Assembly: GCA_003499525.1 (NCBI GenBank)
Contig: DNTB01000041.1
Coordinates: 62,001-126,000 of the forward strand
From: Flavobacteriales bacterium
GTDB taxonomy: Bacteria > Bacteroidota > Bacteroidia > Flavobacteriales_G > Salibacteraceae
Length of the DNA stretch: 64,000 nt
Direction: 5' to 3'
Part shown: one piece after another, positions 8,001 through 16,077 of the stretch
Layout of the letters: every line of letters begins with the position of its first letter
Position numbering within the stretch: the stretch's first letter is position 1
Position numbers and translations under genes: made by a program
Notes under the pieces: generated by a model
What the model was told of the DNA's origin: nothing
Database searches by the model: none
The model's input: only the letters and a program-made list of their open reading frames with translations

Positions 8001-9416
8001 ATTCATTAAAGCTGACTTGAGAAGTGCCGAAGGTGGATTGGCTCCGGAGTTCAATTCCCGATACGCCTGAACTAACTGGGCATAAGTACCAGAAACACCC
8101 GGACAAGCCATTGAAGTTCCGCTTTTGAACCCATATGTATTGTTTGGTTCCGTGGAATAGACTTGAGAACCCTGGGCACATACTTCTGGTTTGATTCTTC
8201 CATCATGAGCTGGCCCCCTGCTCGAAGAGGTTACCAAAACATCTACATTGGACAAACTACCAACTGCCAGCACATTCTTCCCAATTTTAACGCCACCAGT
8301 TACATTACCCCAAAGGTTTCCAGCACCATAACCGCAATCCGATGTGCCTGAATTCCCGGCTGAAAACACATGCATCAAACCGGGGTTTGAGTATACCTGT
8401 TGGTCGGCTGTCTGGGCAAACGAGGTGTATCCTGCATTACAGCCGTTGGAATAAGACGTGCTGGTAACCATTACTCCCGGATTTATATGCGAACTGGGCG
8501 AGTTATTTACCGCATCCCAAACATTCCATACCTGAAGGTTTGATTCGAAAGCCATTCCGCGAGTAGAAGGATCTACATTTCCCGCTCCCATTATTGTACC
8601 CGCTATGTGGTCTCCGTGATCTCCAGTTGTTCCTGTTACATTTGATTGATCCGTCCGTCCCTTGTAATCCACATGAGGCCCAATATTACCATCATCACCC
8701 AAGGCAACCCATACATCCTTTCCGGTGTAGGGTGTAGAGTTAACCAAAGGGTTATCTAAATAACTCGAGCGGTGCAAAGTTTTACCGGGTAAGTTTTCTG
8801 GAGTAGGCTCTGGATCAATGGGTTCTGCATAGTAAACAAAAGGTAAATCCAATATTTCATCCAGCTCTTCAGCAGTCGCACGAATTCTTACTAAGGGTAG
8901 TTCTTCGTGATGCTTCATAAGGTATGCACCAGCTCTTAAAAATGCCGCTTCCATATCCATTCGAGATACCTGTTTACTGTAAGAAACATTTAGTAATAAA
9001 TCAGAGCCCTGAACAGCATGCTGCGGAAAATCAACGCCTGGAGTGAAAGCCATTTTCCATTTAGCCTGAGGTATCATCACTGCATCCGCATAGTATCTTG
9101 AAAGAGTAGCGCTTGAAACATTCTTCTCAAATATGGCTCTGTATGAGTTATGTGGAAGATATTCCTCGAGAATCACACCTTCCTGTCTCAATTGCTCCGT
9201 CAAGACAGCGCTCGGAATTACTTCGAAATGGAGGTACACAAAATTTCTATTCTGATACTCACTCAATTCATGTTCTGCCTTGGAAATTTCCATATGACCT
9301 ACCGGAACCTCAATTGTTCCTGACGTTAATAGGACCACATCTCTGTTCTGGCCAAAGGCTTGAAAAAATGCAAATACAGTTAGGGATAGTAAAAAGGAGA
9401 GTAAATTCTTAGTCAT
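5013..9416 (-). CDS. secreted S8 subtilisin-like serine protease with T9SS sorting domain
   Basis: A 1467-residue exported protease. The signal peptide is about residues 1-23. A propeptide-like region precedes the catalytic domain, whose triad reads D241 (VALGDDG), H267 (GDHGDHIAG) and S435 (SGTSMACPG), with N355 in AGNSG as the oxyanion residue. After it come a proprotein-convertase-like beta domain (LNDLDLTVTDPSNG), a fibronectin-like segment, a MAM/jelly-roll domain starting at APYFQDFESF, a PKD domain (PTSWTWDFSP) and a second jelly-roll region. The last 75 residues begin VRIYPNPGNNHVNIY and end FKWIKL, the type-A T9SS sorting signal. The protein is therefore exported by type IX secretion, probably to degrade external protein. 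It is transcribed alone and converges on the YeeE/YedE genes. Confidence 0.93.
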   Translation of the reverse strand: MTKNLLSFLLSLTVFAFFQAFGQNRDVVLLTSGTIEVPVGHMEISKAEHELSEYQNRNFVYLHFEVIPSAVLTEQLRQEGVILEEYLPHNSYRAIFEKNVSSATLSRYYADAVMIPQAKWKMAFTPGVDFPQHAVQGSDLLLNVSYSKQVSRMDMEAAFLRAGAYLMKHHEELPLVRIRATAEELDEILDLPFVYYAEPIDPEPTPENLPGKTLHRSSYLDNPLVNSTPYTGKDVWVALGDDGNIGPHVDYKGRTDQSNVTGTTGDHGDHIAGTIMGAGNVDPSTRGMAFESNLQVWNVWDAVNNSPSSHINPGVMVTSTSYSNGCNAGYTSFAQTADQQVYSNPGLMHVFSAGNSGTSDCGYGAGNLWGNVTGGVKIGKNVLAVGSLSNVDVLVTSSSRGPAHDGRIKPEVCAQGSQVYSTEPNNTYGFKSGTSMACPGVSGTYAQLVQAYRELNSGANPPSALLKSALMNTADDLGNHGPDFKHGFGRINGRKAAEVLENYQYFEDTISTGDSNLHVINIPGNTKVVKIMLYWNDVPASVGAAQALVNDLDLTVTDPSNGIHLPFVLNSSPNPTLLDLPALHGADHLNNMEQVEIINPPAGTYTIRVKDFNLPTGTIGYHVNYTIEENDIKLVYPVGGESFTPGQNELIRWDASDSSALFTMEYSIDSGATWTLVNPVIPASQRYFLWSVPNVVTGKALVRISRGAQSSTSVFQFSIIGVPQNLNIPSSCPNEFDLTWNAVTGATHYEISVLGPKYMDSVMTTTNTFATVMGVSAATDTWVSVKALTADATGQRAIAIEKPAGIWNCIISNDLSLDNILQPSIGIFTDCTSDTTGIEVEVSNAGLVNIDSTVLVAVLNGTDSLFIQSNQLLLPGASQTLLFNGSFNLQPGINELKILNLIGDDNPLNDTLMTALTFISGTTISAPYFQDFESFSNCGTSSNCEQEICNLSGGWVNLENGRSDSIDFRVDDGGTSTNNSGPSFDHNPGTIGGKYLYTEASGGCEGVVASMITPCIDLSGSSAPEASIWYHMYGSDMGELHVDLFDGNSWIIDVVPPIDGNQGNIWQQLIIPLTAYIGDTVLIQFRGITGNGFTSDLALDDFQLIDTNLPPLTEFESSSESTCPGVQVDFIDLSSLAPTSWTWDFSPNTYSYVGGTNSNSQNPSVLFTDTGNYTVTLVASNINGSDTLIKAGYIEVLNGDTPTVIEDFEVLPFPSEGWIIENPDGSISWERNTAPIVNSNGIPGFTAFVQNFAYNAAGEEDGLSTKVIDLIQSSSATLYFDVSYRRYNANYSDGLRIDVSTDCGSSFIPSVYQKSGSTLATGPDWSSSWIPTSSSDWRTDSLDLSAYVGSSVQLMFVNECGYGNNLYLDNIRIEHEVLITGEVVQPIVNQSVRIYPNPGNNHVNIYINGYERSEVMATVYDARGAVQSTSVFSGNAFDLNTELLSRGLYFIIVEVEETTHTFKWIKL

Positions 9417-9553
9417 AACTTAATTTAAGCGTTAAATATAGCTAAATAGTAAAATCTCAGTAGATGGGTGAGCGGGTGTTAAAAAAAACAAAAATCCTAT
9501 ATGTGACCCAACAATCTTCAGATCTATGCGTTTACACTGCTGATTAGATAATT

Positions 9554-9703
9554 ATGGCACGCAACAGAAAAAGCAACAAAGTAAAAGAACTAAAAGAATC
9601 TGTAAAGGTTCGACTGGACAGAAAAACAGTTGTAACCTTAAGAGATGAAGAAATGTTTTCTTTCTGGAAAGAAAAATATCCAGAAGCGACGATTATTTCA
9701 TAG
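9554..9703 (+). CDS. small basic conserved-looking protein (49 aa)
   Basis: ATG at 9554 to TAG at 9703 encodes 49 residues. The N terminus is strongly basic (MARNRKSNKVKELKES), followed by VKVRLDRKTVVTLRDEE and a C-terminal FWKEKYPEATIIS. A strong rho-independent terminator follows 38 bases downstream, which supports a real transcript. I have the impression of a recurrent small Bacteroidota family with a WxxKYPxAxxIS ending, but cannot verify it. The basic N terminus would suit nucleic-acid or ribosome binding. No function is assigned. Confidence 0.65.
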   Translation: MARNRKSNKVKELKESVKVRLDRKTVVTLRDEEMFSFWKEKYPEATIIS

Positions 9704-9741
9704 TGGGAATGTGTATGTTCCAGGTTATGTTTTAGGGTTGG

Positions 9742-9775
9742 CCGCCGCTACTTCACAGTAGCGGCGGTTTTTTTT
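9742..9775 (+). terminator. rho-independent terminator
   Basis: An 11-bp perfect GC-rich stem (CCGCCGCTACT with AGTAGCGGCGG) with loop TCAC is followed by eight T residues. It terminates the 49-residue gene and just touches the stop codon of the convergent yaaA. Confidence 0.93.
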
Positions 9776-10526
9776 AACGTATAAATACTAACTCGTCTTT
9801 TGAGGAACTGTTGATGTCAATGACATAACCATCTTCATTAAAATTAATTAGATCATCTGCAGATTCTATTCGGTTCTTTATTATCCAGGCTGCCATTTTT
9901 CCTCTTGCAATCTTTGAATGATAGGCAACAACCTTAAGCTTGCCTTTTGAAAGCTCCTTAAAAAACACGTCTATCCAAGGCGAATGAACGATTCTCCTGT
10001 CAACGACCTTGCTGTATTCCAATGAAGCAAGGTTCACTAAGCTACGCTCATGATTTTGATCACTCAAATCTGCCAACCACTGGCTCACTCTTTCTTTCCA
10101 GAACGCGTACAAACTTTTCTTGCCGTCAATATCGAATTTGGAAGCCATCTCAAGTCTGTAAGGGGATATATAATCCTTACATCTGAGAATTCCATATACA
10201 GCCGACAATATGAATAGGTGATTATTGGCATAGTCCATGTCTTCTTTGTTCCACAGAGCTGATTCCAAACCGGCATACACATCGCCAGAATATGAGAATA
10301 CTGCAGCACCGGATCTGCTAGTCCTTTCAACAGTCCATTCTTCCATCATTTCGATAGTTTCCATAAAAAGCTTATCACTAACATTGAGAGTTTCCTTCAG
10401 TTTCTGTTTGCTTCTGGACTTAAGGTTATCCATAATTCCTTGCGCCTCCATGCTGAAATAAGGCAAACTCATTTCATCCAATGGTTTAGAACGCATCCGT
10501 TTCGAAGGTGACAGTATTACAATCAT
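9774..10526 (-). CDS. yaaA: peroxide stress protein YaaA (DUF328/UPF0246)
   Basis: A 250-residue protein matching YaaA along its length. It starts MIVILSPSKRM, the family's LSPAK-like opening, and contains SGAAVFSYSGDVYAGL (about 73-88) and LFILSAVYGILRCKDYISPYRLEM (about 104-127), which are the family hallmarks. In E. coli YaaA lowers free iron and protects DNA during hydrogen peroxide stress. The C-terminal YHSKIARGKMAAWIIKNRI helix is also conserved. The gene is monocistronic here and divergent from the Nramp-like gene, with almost no intergenic space. A joint role in metal or oxidative stress is possible. Confidence 0.92.
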   Translation of the reverse strand: MIVILSPSKRMRSKPLDEMSLPYFSMEAQGIMDNLKSRSKQKLKETLNVSDKLFMETIEMMEEWTVERTSRSGAAVFSYSGDVYAGLESALWNKEDMDYANNHLFILSAVYGILRCKDYISPYRLEMASKFDIDGKKSLYAFWKERVSQWLADLSDQNHERSLVNLASLEYSKVVDRRIVHSPWIDVFFKELSKGKLKVVAYHSKIARGKMAAWIIKNRIESADDLINFNEDGYVIDINSSSKDELVFIR

Positions 10527-10588
10527 CGATATTTCAATTCTTCTCTAGTTTGAGATTTTCTTTGAAATTTACCAATACATTCGCACCT

Positions 10589-11806
10589 ATGCGCTGGTGG
10601 AAAATTCTGGGCCCCGGTATTCTTTATGCAGGAGCTGCAATTGGTGTTTCTCATTTAATTCAATCGACCCGTGCAGGTGCAAACTTAGGTTTGACAGCTA
10701 TTTTAATTGTCATTCTCGTTCATATCATTAAATACCCCTACTTTTTCTTCGCCCAAAAATACACCATCACTACAGGCAAAAACCTTATAACCGCATATGC
10801 CGGAATAGGCAAATGGGCAGTCTACACTTATTTGATTCTAACGCTTTCTACCATGTTCATTATAATGGCTGCAATTAGCGTGGTGACGGCAGGAATACTG
10901 GCCAACATTCTAAACATTGATATAGATATTCAGATTCTATCCAGTATTGTTATAATAATGGGGTATCTGGTCCTCCATGTAGGCGGCTATGGATTTCTCA
11001 AATCAGGAATGAAAATCGTCATGCTCATACTGGCATTAACAACTATTTGGGCTTCAATTTCCGCATTCACCAAAGCCGATTTTAACTCCTTAGCAAGTTA
11101 TGAAACGACCTATTTCAGTGAAGAAAAACTCTTCTTTCTCATTGCCTTTATTGGCTGGATGCCCGCTCCTTTGGACATTACCGTTTGGCAATCTATTTGG
11201 TCTGAAACAGAAAATAAAGGTTTAAAACGCAGTTTAAAAAACTCCTTGCTTGATTTTAATATTGGATATTGGGGTACTGCATTTCTCGCAATATGCTTTG
11301 TCATTATTGGATACACAATGCTTAGCGGGCTGGAACTAGAGAATCAAGCCGTACCGTTTACAAAAAGGTTAATCGATTCTTATGCTCTGGAGCTTGGAAA
11401 CTGGTCCAGACCAATAATCAGTCTGGCTGCTTTCACAACCATGCTCAGCACAACCATTGCGGTTCTTGACGGAATTTCAAGGTCTCTAAAACCAACTATT
11501 GAAAGTTTAACAGACGCCCGAAATGTGCGCAGCATTTCTCAAAAACACTGGTTAGTATTCCTTGTCATCGGGAGCTTAATAGCCATCTGGACACTTTTAA
11601 GAAACATGACTAACCTTGTTGATTTGGCCACAACAATTGCATTCGTGACCACTCCAGTCCTTGCATGGCTGAATATTCAGGTTGTAATAAGGATTAAAGA
11701 AGAATCCGGAGCGGTAATTTCTGGTAAGATGATCGGTTTCAGCCGGGTAGGATTACTTGTAATTAGTTTCCTGACAATGCTTTTTCTTTACCTGAGGTTC
11801 TTTTAG
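10589..11806 (+). CDS. Nramp-superfamily-like transporter lacking canonical metal motifs
   Basis: A 405-residue integral membrane protein with about eleven helices. The start at 10589 (MRWWKILGPGIL) is chosen because a longer reading would overlap the start of the divergent yaaA and add a non-conserved extension. The first helix aligns with Nramp (GPGIL...AIG...RAGANLG...TGKNL), but the metal-binding DPGN is replaced by a VSH-like segment. In helix 6 the MPH motif reads MPAPLD. The fold is therefore Nramp-like while the classical Mn/Fe ligands are missing, so the substrate may differ. The 3' end overlaps comB by 44 bases tail to tail. Confidence 0.75.
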   Translation: MRWWKILGPGILYAGAAIGVSHLIQSTRAGANLGLTAILIVILVHIIKYPYFFFAQKYTITTGKNLITAYAGIGKWAVYTYLILTLSTMFIIMAAISVVTAGILANILNIDIDIQILSSIVIIMGYLVLHVGGYGFLKSGMKIVMLILALTTIWASISAFTKADFNSLASYETTYFSEEKLFFLIAFIGWMPAPLDITVWQSIWSETENKGLKRSLKNSLLDFNIGYWGTAFLAICFVIIGYTMLSGLELENQAVPFTKRLIDSYALELGNWSRPIISLAAFTTMLSTTIAVLDGISRSLKPTIESLTDARNVRSISQKHWLVFLVIGSLIAIWTLLRNMTNLVDLATTIAFVTTPVLAWLNIQVVIRIKEESGAVISGKMIGFSRVGLLVISFLTMLFLYLRFF

Positions 11807-12536
11807 CTGATTTTTGTTCTAAGGCGATTAATCGATCCCCTTCTAAAATTGGAATCTTATTCGACAGATCCATACTCAAGCTATATCGAATGTCCTCTTT
11901 CAGGTTTAGGCTTTTAAGCCTTCTTCGGTGTGAAGAGTTCATTAAGAATTTATTCGGGTCATCTTTAGCAAGCTGATAAGAATACATAGCAAGGAGCCCG
12001 GTATCTTCAACATCACTTTGTAGATTAAATGCCCCATTTTCGATGAGTTTTTTCGTCAGTGCCCCTGAGTACAGCGTATCCTCCAGATTTATTCTGCCCT
12101 TCCAGCCTGCACATAATATGATGACATTCTTATTTTGCTCTCCTAACCAATCGGCAAGTGCACTCAGATTTAAGAATGACCCTATAACCAACTTATGTCC
12201 GTTTTTTGCAAGATTGATTGCTCTTGTACCATTTGTAGTCGTCATGACAATGGTTTTACCCCTGATTCTATCTGTCATAAAATCAAATGGAGAATTCCCA
12301 AAGTCAAAGCCGTCCAATTTCTCTCCATTTCGCTCTGCGCCAACGAGATACCCCTTGTCTTGATATTCACGAGCTTTTTCAACGGATTCCACTGGAATTA
12401 TGGCTTCTACTCCATTCTCAAAAGCAGTGCACATTGCTGTAGTTGCGCGAAATACATCAACGACAACAACTATGCTGTCGACATTTTTGTAAACGACAAA
12501 GTTTTCTGGAGTATAACTAATTTCTAGTTTAGGCAT
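11763..12536 (-). CDS. comB: 2-phosphosulfolactate phosphatase family protein ComB
   Basis: A 257-residue ComB-family enzyme, for which Mg-dependent hydrolysis of 2-phosphosulfolactate is the known reaction. Hallmarks are VVVVDVFRATTAMCTAFENG (about 23-42), the VGAERNGEKLDGFDFGNSP block (about 80-98) and the MTTTNGTRAI motif near 117-126. ComB is best known from coenzyme M synthesis, but homologues are widespread in bacteria that do not make coenzyme M, where their role is unclear. No other sulfolactate genes are nearby. The 3' end overlaps the convergent transporter gene. Confidence 0.9.
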   Translation of the reverse strand: MPKLEISYTPENFVVYKNVDSIVVVVDVFRATTAMCTAFENGVEAIIPVESVEKAREYQDKGYLVGAERNGEKLDGFDFGNSPFDFMTDRIRGKTIVMTTTNGTRAINLAKNGHKLVIGSFLNLSALADWLGEQNKNVIILCAGWKGRINLEDTLYSGALTKKLIENGAFNLQSDVEDTGLLAMYSYQLAKDDPNKFLMNSSHRRRLKSLNLKEDIRYSLSMDLSNKIPILEGDRLIALEQKSAKRTSGKEKALSGN

Positions 12537-12589
12537 AGGCCTGCTGAAACGATAAAAGTAGTCTTTTTTCTAATTTTTTTTCAACCGAG

Positions 12590-13678
12590 TCATCCTTTGT
12601 AAAAAGGAAACTTAACCACCTTAGCGGGGATCTTCTTTTTTCGAATTCCGATAAGAATTTGATTCCCTTCGCCATTATGTCCCGTAGATACGTATCCCAT
12701 TCCAATCGCTTTTCCTACTGAAGGTGCCATTGTTCCTGAAGTTACAATACCAATTTCTTCACCATCAGAACTGAATATAGGATAGTCTTTTCTTGGGATG
12801 CCTTTTTCAGAAAGCTCGAAACCAACCAGCCTTCTTTTGACTCCTTCTGATTTGATCCTTTCAACATGTGCTCTTCCCACGAAATCATTGTCTTCTGATA
12901 GCTTGGTAATCCAACCTAAACCAGCTTCTATAGGGGAGGTATCATCTGTAATGTCGTTTCCATACAAACAGAACCCCATTTCTAAACGGAGTGTGTCTCT
13001 GGCGCCCAGTCCAATAGGTTTTAGCCCAAATTCCTGTCCTGCTTCCAGAATTTTCCGGTAGAGTTGCTCTGCCTTCTCGTTTTGAACATAAACTTCATAT
13101 CCTCCTGAACCTGTGTAGCCGGTGGTTGAAACAATCAAGTCTGGTATTCCGGCAATTTCAGCTTTAGTGACTGTATAATACTTCATTGAAGCCAGATCAG
13201 CATTGGTCAATTTCGACAAAACTTCAGTGGCTTTTGGCCCCTGAATAGCAAATAGCGATATGTTTTTGGATTCATTGGATATATTCACTTCGTCCTTGTT
13301 ATTCTTTATAACCCACGCCCAGTCTTTATCAACATTTGCGCCGTTTACAACCAACATATATTCCTGGTTATCCAGCTGATAAACCAATAGGTCATCTACA
13401 ATTCCTCCGCGCTCATTTGGAAAACAACTGTACTGAACTTTTCCATTGAAGAGCTTGGATACATCATTTGATGTGATTCTTTGAACAAGCTCTTGAGCTC
13501 CTGGACCGCGAACGAAGAATTCTCCCATATGAGAAACATCAAATACGCCAACTGCATTTCGTACCGTATGATGCTCATCAATGAGCCCGCTGAACTGAAC
13601 AGGCATACTATAGCCTGCAAATGGCACCATCTTGCCGCCCATTTCTACATGGATGTCATTTAGTACAAGTTGTTCCAT
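12590..13678 (-). CDS. gcvT: glycine cleavage system T protein (aminomethyltransferase)
   Basis: A 362-residue GcvT, the usual length. It transfers the methylene group from the aminomethyl-lipoyl H protein to tetrahydrofolate, releasing ammonia. Family landmarks are MVPFAGYSMPVQF near the N terminus, VFDVSHMGEFFVRGP (about 45-59), TGYTGSGGYEVYV near 180 and GLGARDTLRLEMGFCLYGNDI near 221-241, followed by the C-terminal barrel. GcvH and GcvP are not in the window. It has its own promoter with a -7 element 21 bases before the ATG; I see no glycine riboswitch in the short leader. Confidence 0.96.
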   Translation of the reverse strand: MEQLVLNDIHVEMGGKMVPFAGYSMPVQFSGLIDEHHTVRNAVGVFDVSHMGEFFVRGPGAQELVQRITSNDVSKLFNGKVQYSCFPNERGGIVDDLLVYQLDNQEYMLVVNGANVDKDWAWVIKNNKDEVNISNESKNISLFAIQGPKATEVLSKLTNADLASMKYYTVTKAEIAGIPDLIVSTTGYTGSGGYEVYVQNEKAEQLYRKILEAGQEFGLKPIGLGARDTLRLEMGFCLYGNDITDDTSPIEAGLGWITKLSEDNDFVGRAHVERIKSEGVKRRLVGFELSEKGIPRKDYPIFSSDGEEIGIVTSGTMAPSVGKAIGMGYVSTGHNGEGNQILIGIRKKKIPAKVVKFPFYKG

Positions 13679-13698
13679 AATCTGTTTTTTTTCAGGCG

Positions 13699-13706
13699 CA
13701 AAGATA
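13699..13706 (-). promoter_or_regulatory. promoter -7 element for gcvT
   Basis: TATCTTTG on the minus strand matches TAnnTTTG exactly, 20 bases before the gcvT ATG. No clear -33 TTG is seen at the expected distance. Confidence 0.45.
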
Positions 13707-13754
13707 GAATTATGAATCCCATGAGCATCTGAATCTGAAACGAGATTGATGAAC

Positions 13755-13762
13755 TACTTTTG
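13755..13762 (+). promoter_or_regulatory. promoter -7 element for the UDP-sugar dehydratase gene
   Basis: TACTTTTG matches TAnnTTTG. It lies 15 bases before ATG 13778 and overlaps a possible upstream TTG start at 13760, so it argues for the ATG. Confidence 0.45.
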
Positions 13763-13777
13763 GAGTCGATTGTGCCT

Positions 13778-15658
13778 ATGAAATTCTACCAAAATAAAAA
13801 TGCACCGTCATGGATCATCCTATCGATAGATCTGGCGATTACAGTTTTTTCCTTGCTGTCGGCTTATTTTCTGCGTTTCAATTTTAGTATTCCTGAAGAG
13901 GAATACCTCAGATTTTCATATGTATTTACTTATGTCCTGTTTTTCAGAATGCTCTTTTTTGTGGTCTTCAGATCACAAAGGAGTATCATCAGGCATACTA
14001 ACCTAAAAGATCTCCAGAAACTGTATCTATCCATCACTTCTGGTACAGTAGTGATGGGAACACTAAACCTGATTATCCACTATCTTTTTGGTTATGACTT
14101 TGTTGTGCCCTTCAGTGTTTTATTGATTGAATATGTACTCACCTACTTCTTCGCTGCATCTTTTCGTGCGGCAATCCGCCTTATTTTTCAGGAATTCAAT
14201 ACCTCTGGAAAAAACAGGAGTAAAGTTGTAATTATCGGTGCGGGTGAATCAGGAGTTACCACTAAGAATGCGTTAGATCGGTCGAAGGATAATAACTATG
14301 AGATTGTCGCTTTTGTTGACAATGATCCTGGTAAAGTGGGTAAAACATTAGAAGATGTAAAGATTATTCACGAAGATCGTCTTGAAGACCTCCTAAAATC
14401 AGAGAAGCCGGAGAGAATGATTATCTCTCTAAGCCAAATTGATGATGAGAAACGCAGAGACCTTATCGAAACTGGTCTGGAACACAATATAGAAGTCCAG
14501 AACATTCCTCCGGTTGAACGGTGGATCAATGGTGAACTAAGCACCCGACAAATAAAGAATGTCAGAATTGAAGATCTTCTCGGTAGGAAACAAATTGTTT
14601 TAGAGCAGGATAAAATTAGTCATCAATTAAAGGACAAGATTGTGCTCGTGACCGGAGCAGCAGGATCTATCGGGTCGGGTCTGGTGCAGCAAATAGCTCC
14701 ATTCTTTCCGGAAAAGATTATCATGTTAGATCAGGCTGAAACGCCTTTGTATGAGCTTGAGCTGCGGATGATTGATCAGTACGGCAGAACAAGTATAGAA
14801 CCAGTCATTGGAGACATTACAGATGCTGTGCGAATGCGAAGACTTTTTGAGTTGTTCAAACCCCAGGTTGTCTATCATGCCGCGGCATACAAGCATGTTC
14901 CGGTGATGGAAGAAAATCCAAGTGAATCGATTCGAACAAATGTTGGTGGTACAAAAATTTTAGTGGACTTATCTGATGAATTTGGAGTTGAGGATTTTGT
15001 GATGATTTCCACTGACAAGGCGGTCAACCCTACCAATGTTATGGGTTCTTCAAAGCGCATAGCCGAGATATATGCACAAGTCAAGAATGCTAAAAGCAAG
15101 ACCAGATATATAACTACTCGTTTCGGCAATGTACTCGGGTCCAGTGGATCGGTCGTTCCTCTTTTTAGAAAACAAATTGAAGATGGAGGACCTGTAACAG
15201 TAACGCATCCTGAGATTACGAGATATTTCATGACCATTCAAGAGGCTTGTCAGCTTGTATTAGAGGCTGGAATGATGGGCGAAGGCGGAGAGATCTTTGT
15301 ATTTGACATGGGGCAGTCTGTAAAGATTCTCCAGCTTGCAGAGAAAATGATCAAACTCTCAGGGATGGAACCCGAGCGTGATATCAAAATCAAATTTACC
15401 GGACTTCGTCCGGGAGAAAAGCTGTACGAAGAACTATTGGCCAATGACGAAAACACCACAAAAACTCACCATCCCCAAATTATGATCGCCAAGGTTAGAG
15501 AGTACGGTGCAGATAGTGTTATGAGATTGATTGATCAACTGTTGGAATCTTATGCGTCTCAAAACAACTTTGAAATCGTTCGCCGAATGAAAACGATAGT
15601 TCCGGAATTCAACAGCAAAAATTCCATCTACTCCAAATTAGATCAAGAACTATCATGA
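13778..15658 (+). CDS. CapD/WbpM-type nucleoside-diphosphate sugar 4,6-dehydratase/epimerase
   Basis: A 626-residue membrane-anchored enzyme. Four N-terminal helices (about 10-135) are followed by a CoA-binding-like Rossmann domain (VVIIGAGESGVTTKNAL, about 150-166) and the catalytic SDR domain. The latter has LVTGAAGSIGSGLVQQI near 290-306, YHAAAYKHVPVMEENP near 370, and an S-M-K-type active site in STDKAVNPTNVMGSSKR. The ending GLRPGEKLYEELL is typical. It acts on UDP-GlcNAc-type sugars for capsule, O-antigen or protein glycosylation. ATG 13778 is preferred over TTG 13760 because the promoter -7 box covers the latter. The stop overlaps the thioesterase start (ATGA). Confidence 0.93.
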   Translation: MKFYQNKNAPSWIILSIDLAITVFSLLSAYFLRFNFSIPEEEYLRFSYVFTYVLFFRMLFFVVFRSQRSIIRHTNLKDLQKLYLSITSGTVVMGTLNLIIHYLFGYDFVVPFSVLLIEYVLTYFFAASFRAAIRLIFQEFNTSGKNRSKVVIIGAGESGVTTKNALDRSKDNNYEIVAFVDNDPGKVGKTLEDVKIIHEDRLEDLLKSEKPERMIISLSQIDDEKRRDLIETGLEHNIEVQNIPPVERWINGELSTRQIKNVRIEDLLGRKQIVLEQDKISHQLKDKIVLVTGAAGSIGSGLVQQIAPFFPEKIIMLDQAETPLYELELRMIDQYGRTSIEPVIGDITDAVRMRRLFELFKPQVVYHAAAYKHVPVMEENPSESIRTNVGGTKILVDLSDEFGVEDFVMISTDKAVNPTNVMGSSKRIAEIYAQVKNAKSKTRYITTRFGNVLGSSGSVVPLFRKQIEDGGPVTVTHPEITRYFMTIQEACQLVLEAGMMGEGGEIFVFDMGQSVKILQLAEKMIKLSGMEPERDIKIKFTGLRPGEKLYEELLANDENTTKTHHPQIMIAKVREYGADSVMRLIDQLLESYASQNNFEIVRRMKTIVPEFNSKNSIYSKLDQELS

Positions 15659-16077
15659 GATATTATCGGGATATAGAGATTCGGTTTCGAGATCTGGATG
15701 CATTGGGTCATGTGAATAATGTGGTCTATCTAACCTACGTTGAACAAAGCCGTATTGGTTATTTCAATGAAGTCATTGCAGAAAAATATGATTGGACCAA
15801 AGTTGGAGTTCTACTTGCACGCAGTGAAATCAATTATCTGAAACCAGTTGTGATGACTGATACTGTTAAATGCGGTTTGGAATGCATCCGTATTGGAAAT
15901 AAGAGTCTGGATTTTTCATTCAAAATTTTCAGGCAAAACAAAGATGGGTGGGATGAAGTAGCAAGTGGCACCAATGTTCTGGTAAGTTACGACCACAAAA
16001 TAAATCAAAGCGTAGCCATTCCAGTGGAATGGAAAGCCAGAATTGAAGACTTTGAAGATGAACACATACCTCTTTAA
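15655..16077 (+). CDS. hotdog-fold acyl-CoA thioesterase (YbgC/FadM type)
   Basis: A 140-residue single hotdog domain. The catalytic signature is IRFRDLDALGHVNNVVYLTYVEQSR (about 9-33), in which the aspartate of DLDALGHVNN is the family nucleophile or base. It hydrolyses short or medium acyl-CoA thioesters. It overlaps the preceding sugar-dehydratase gene by 4 bases (ATGA), so they share a transcript, but no functional link is evident. The 3' end overlaps the convergent NlpC gene by 4 bases. Confidence 0.9.
   Translation: MRYYRDIEIRFRDLDALGHVNNVVYLTYVEQSRIGYFNEVIAEKYDWTKVGVLLARSEINYLKPVVMTDTVKCGLECIRIGNKSLDFSFKIFRQNKDGWDEVASGTNVLVSYDHKINQSVAIPVEWKARIEDFEDEHIPL

Noticed and set aside
10508..10588. 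Extended N terminus for the Nramp-like protein beginning at 10508
   Set aside because: The extra 27 residues are not family-like, overlap the yaaA start codon and precede a better ATG with the expected first helix.
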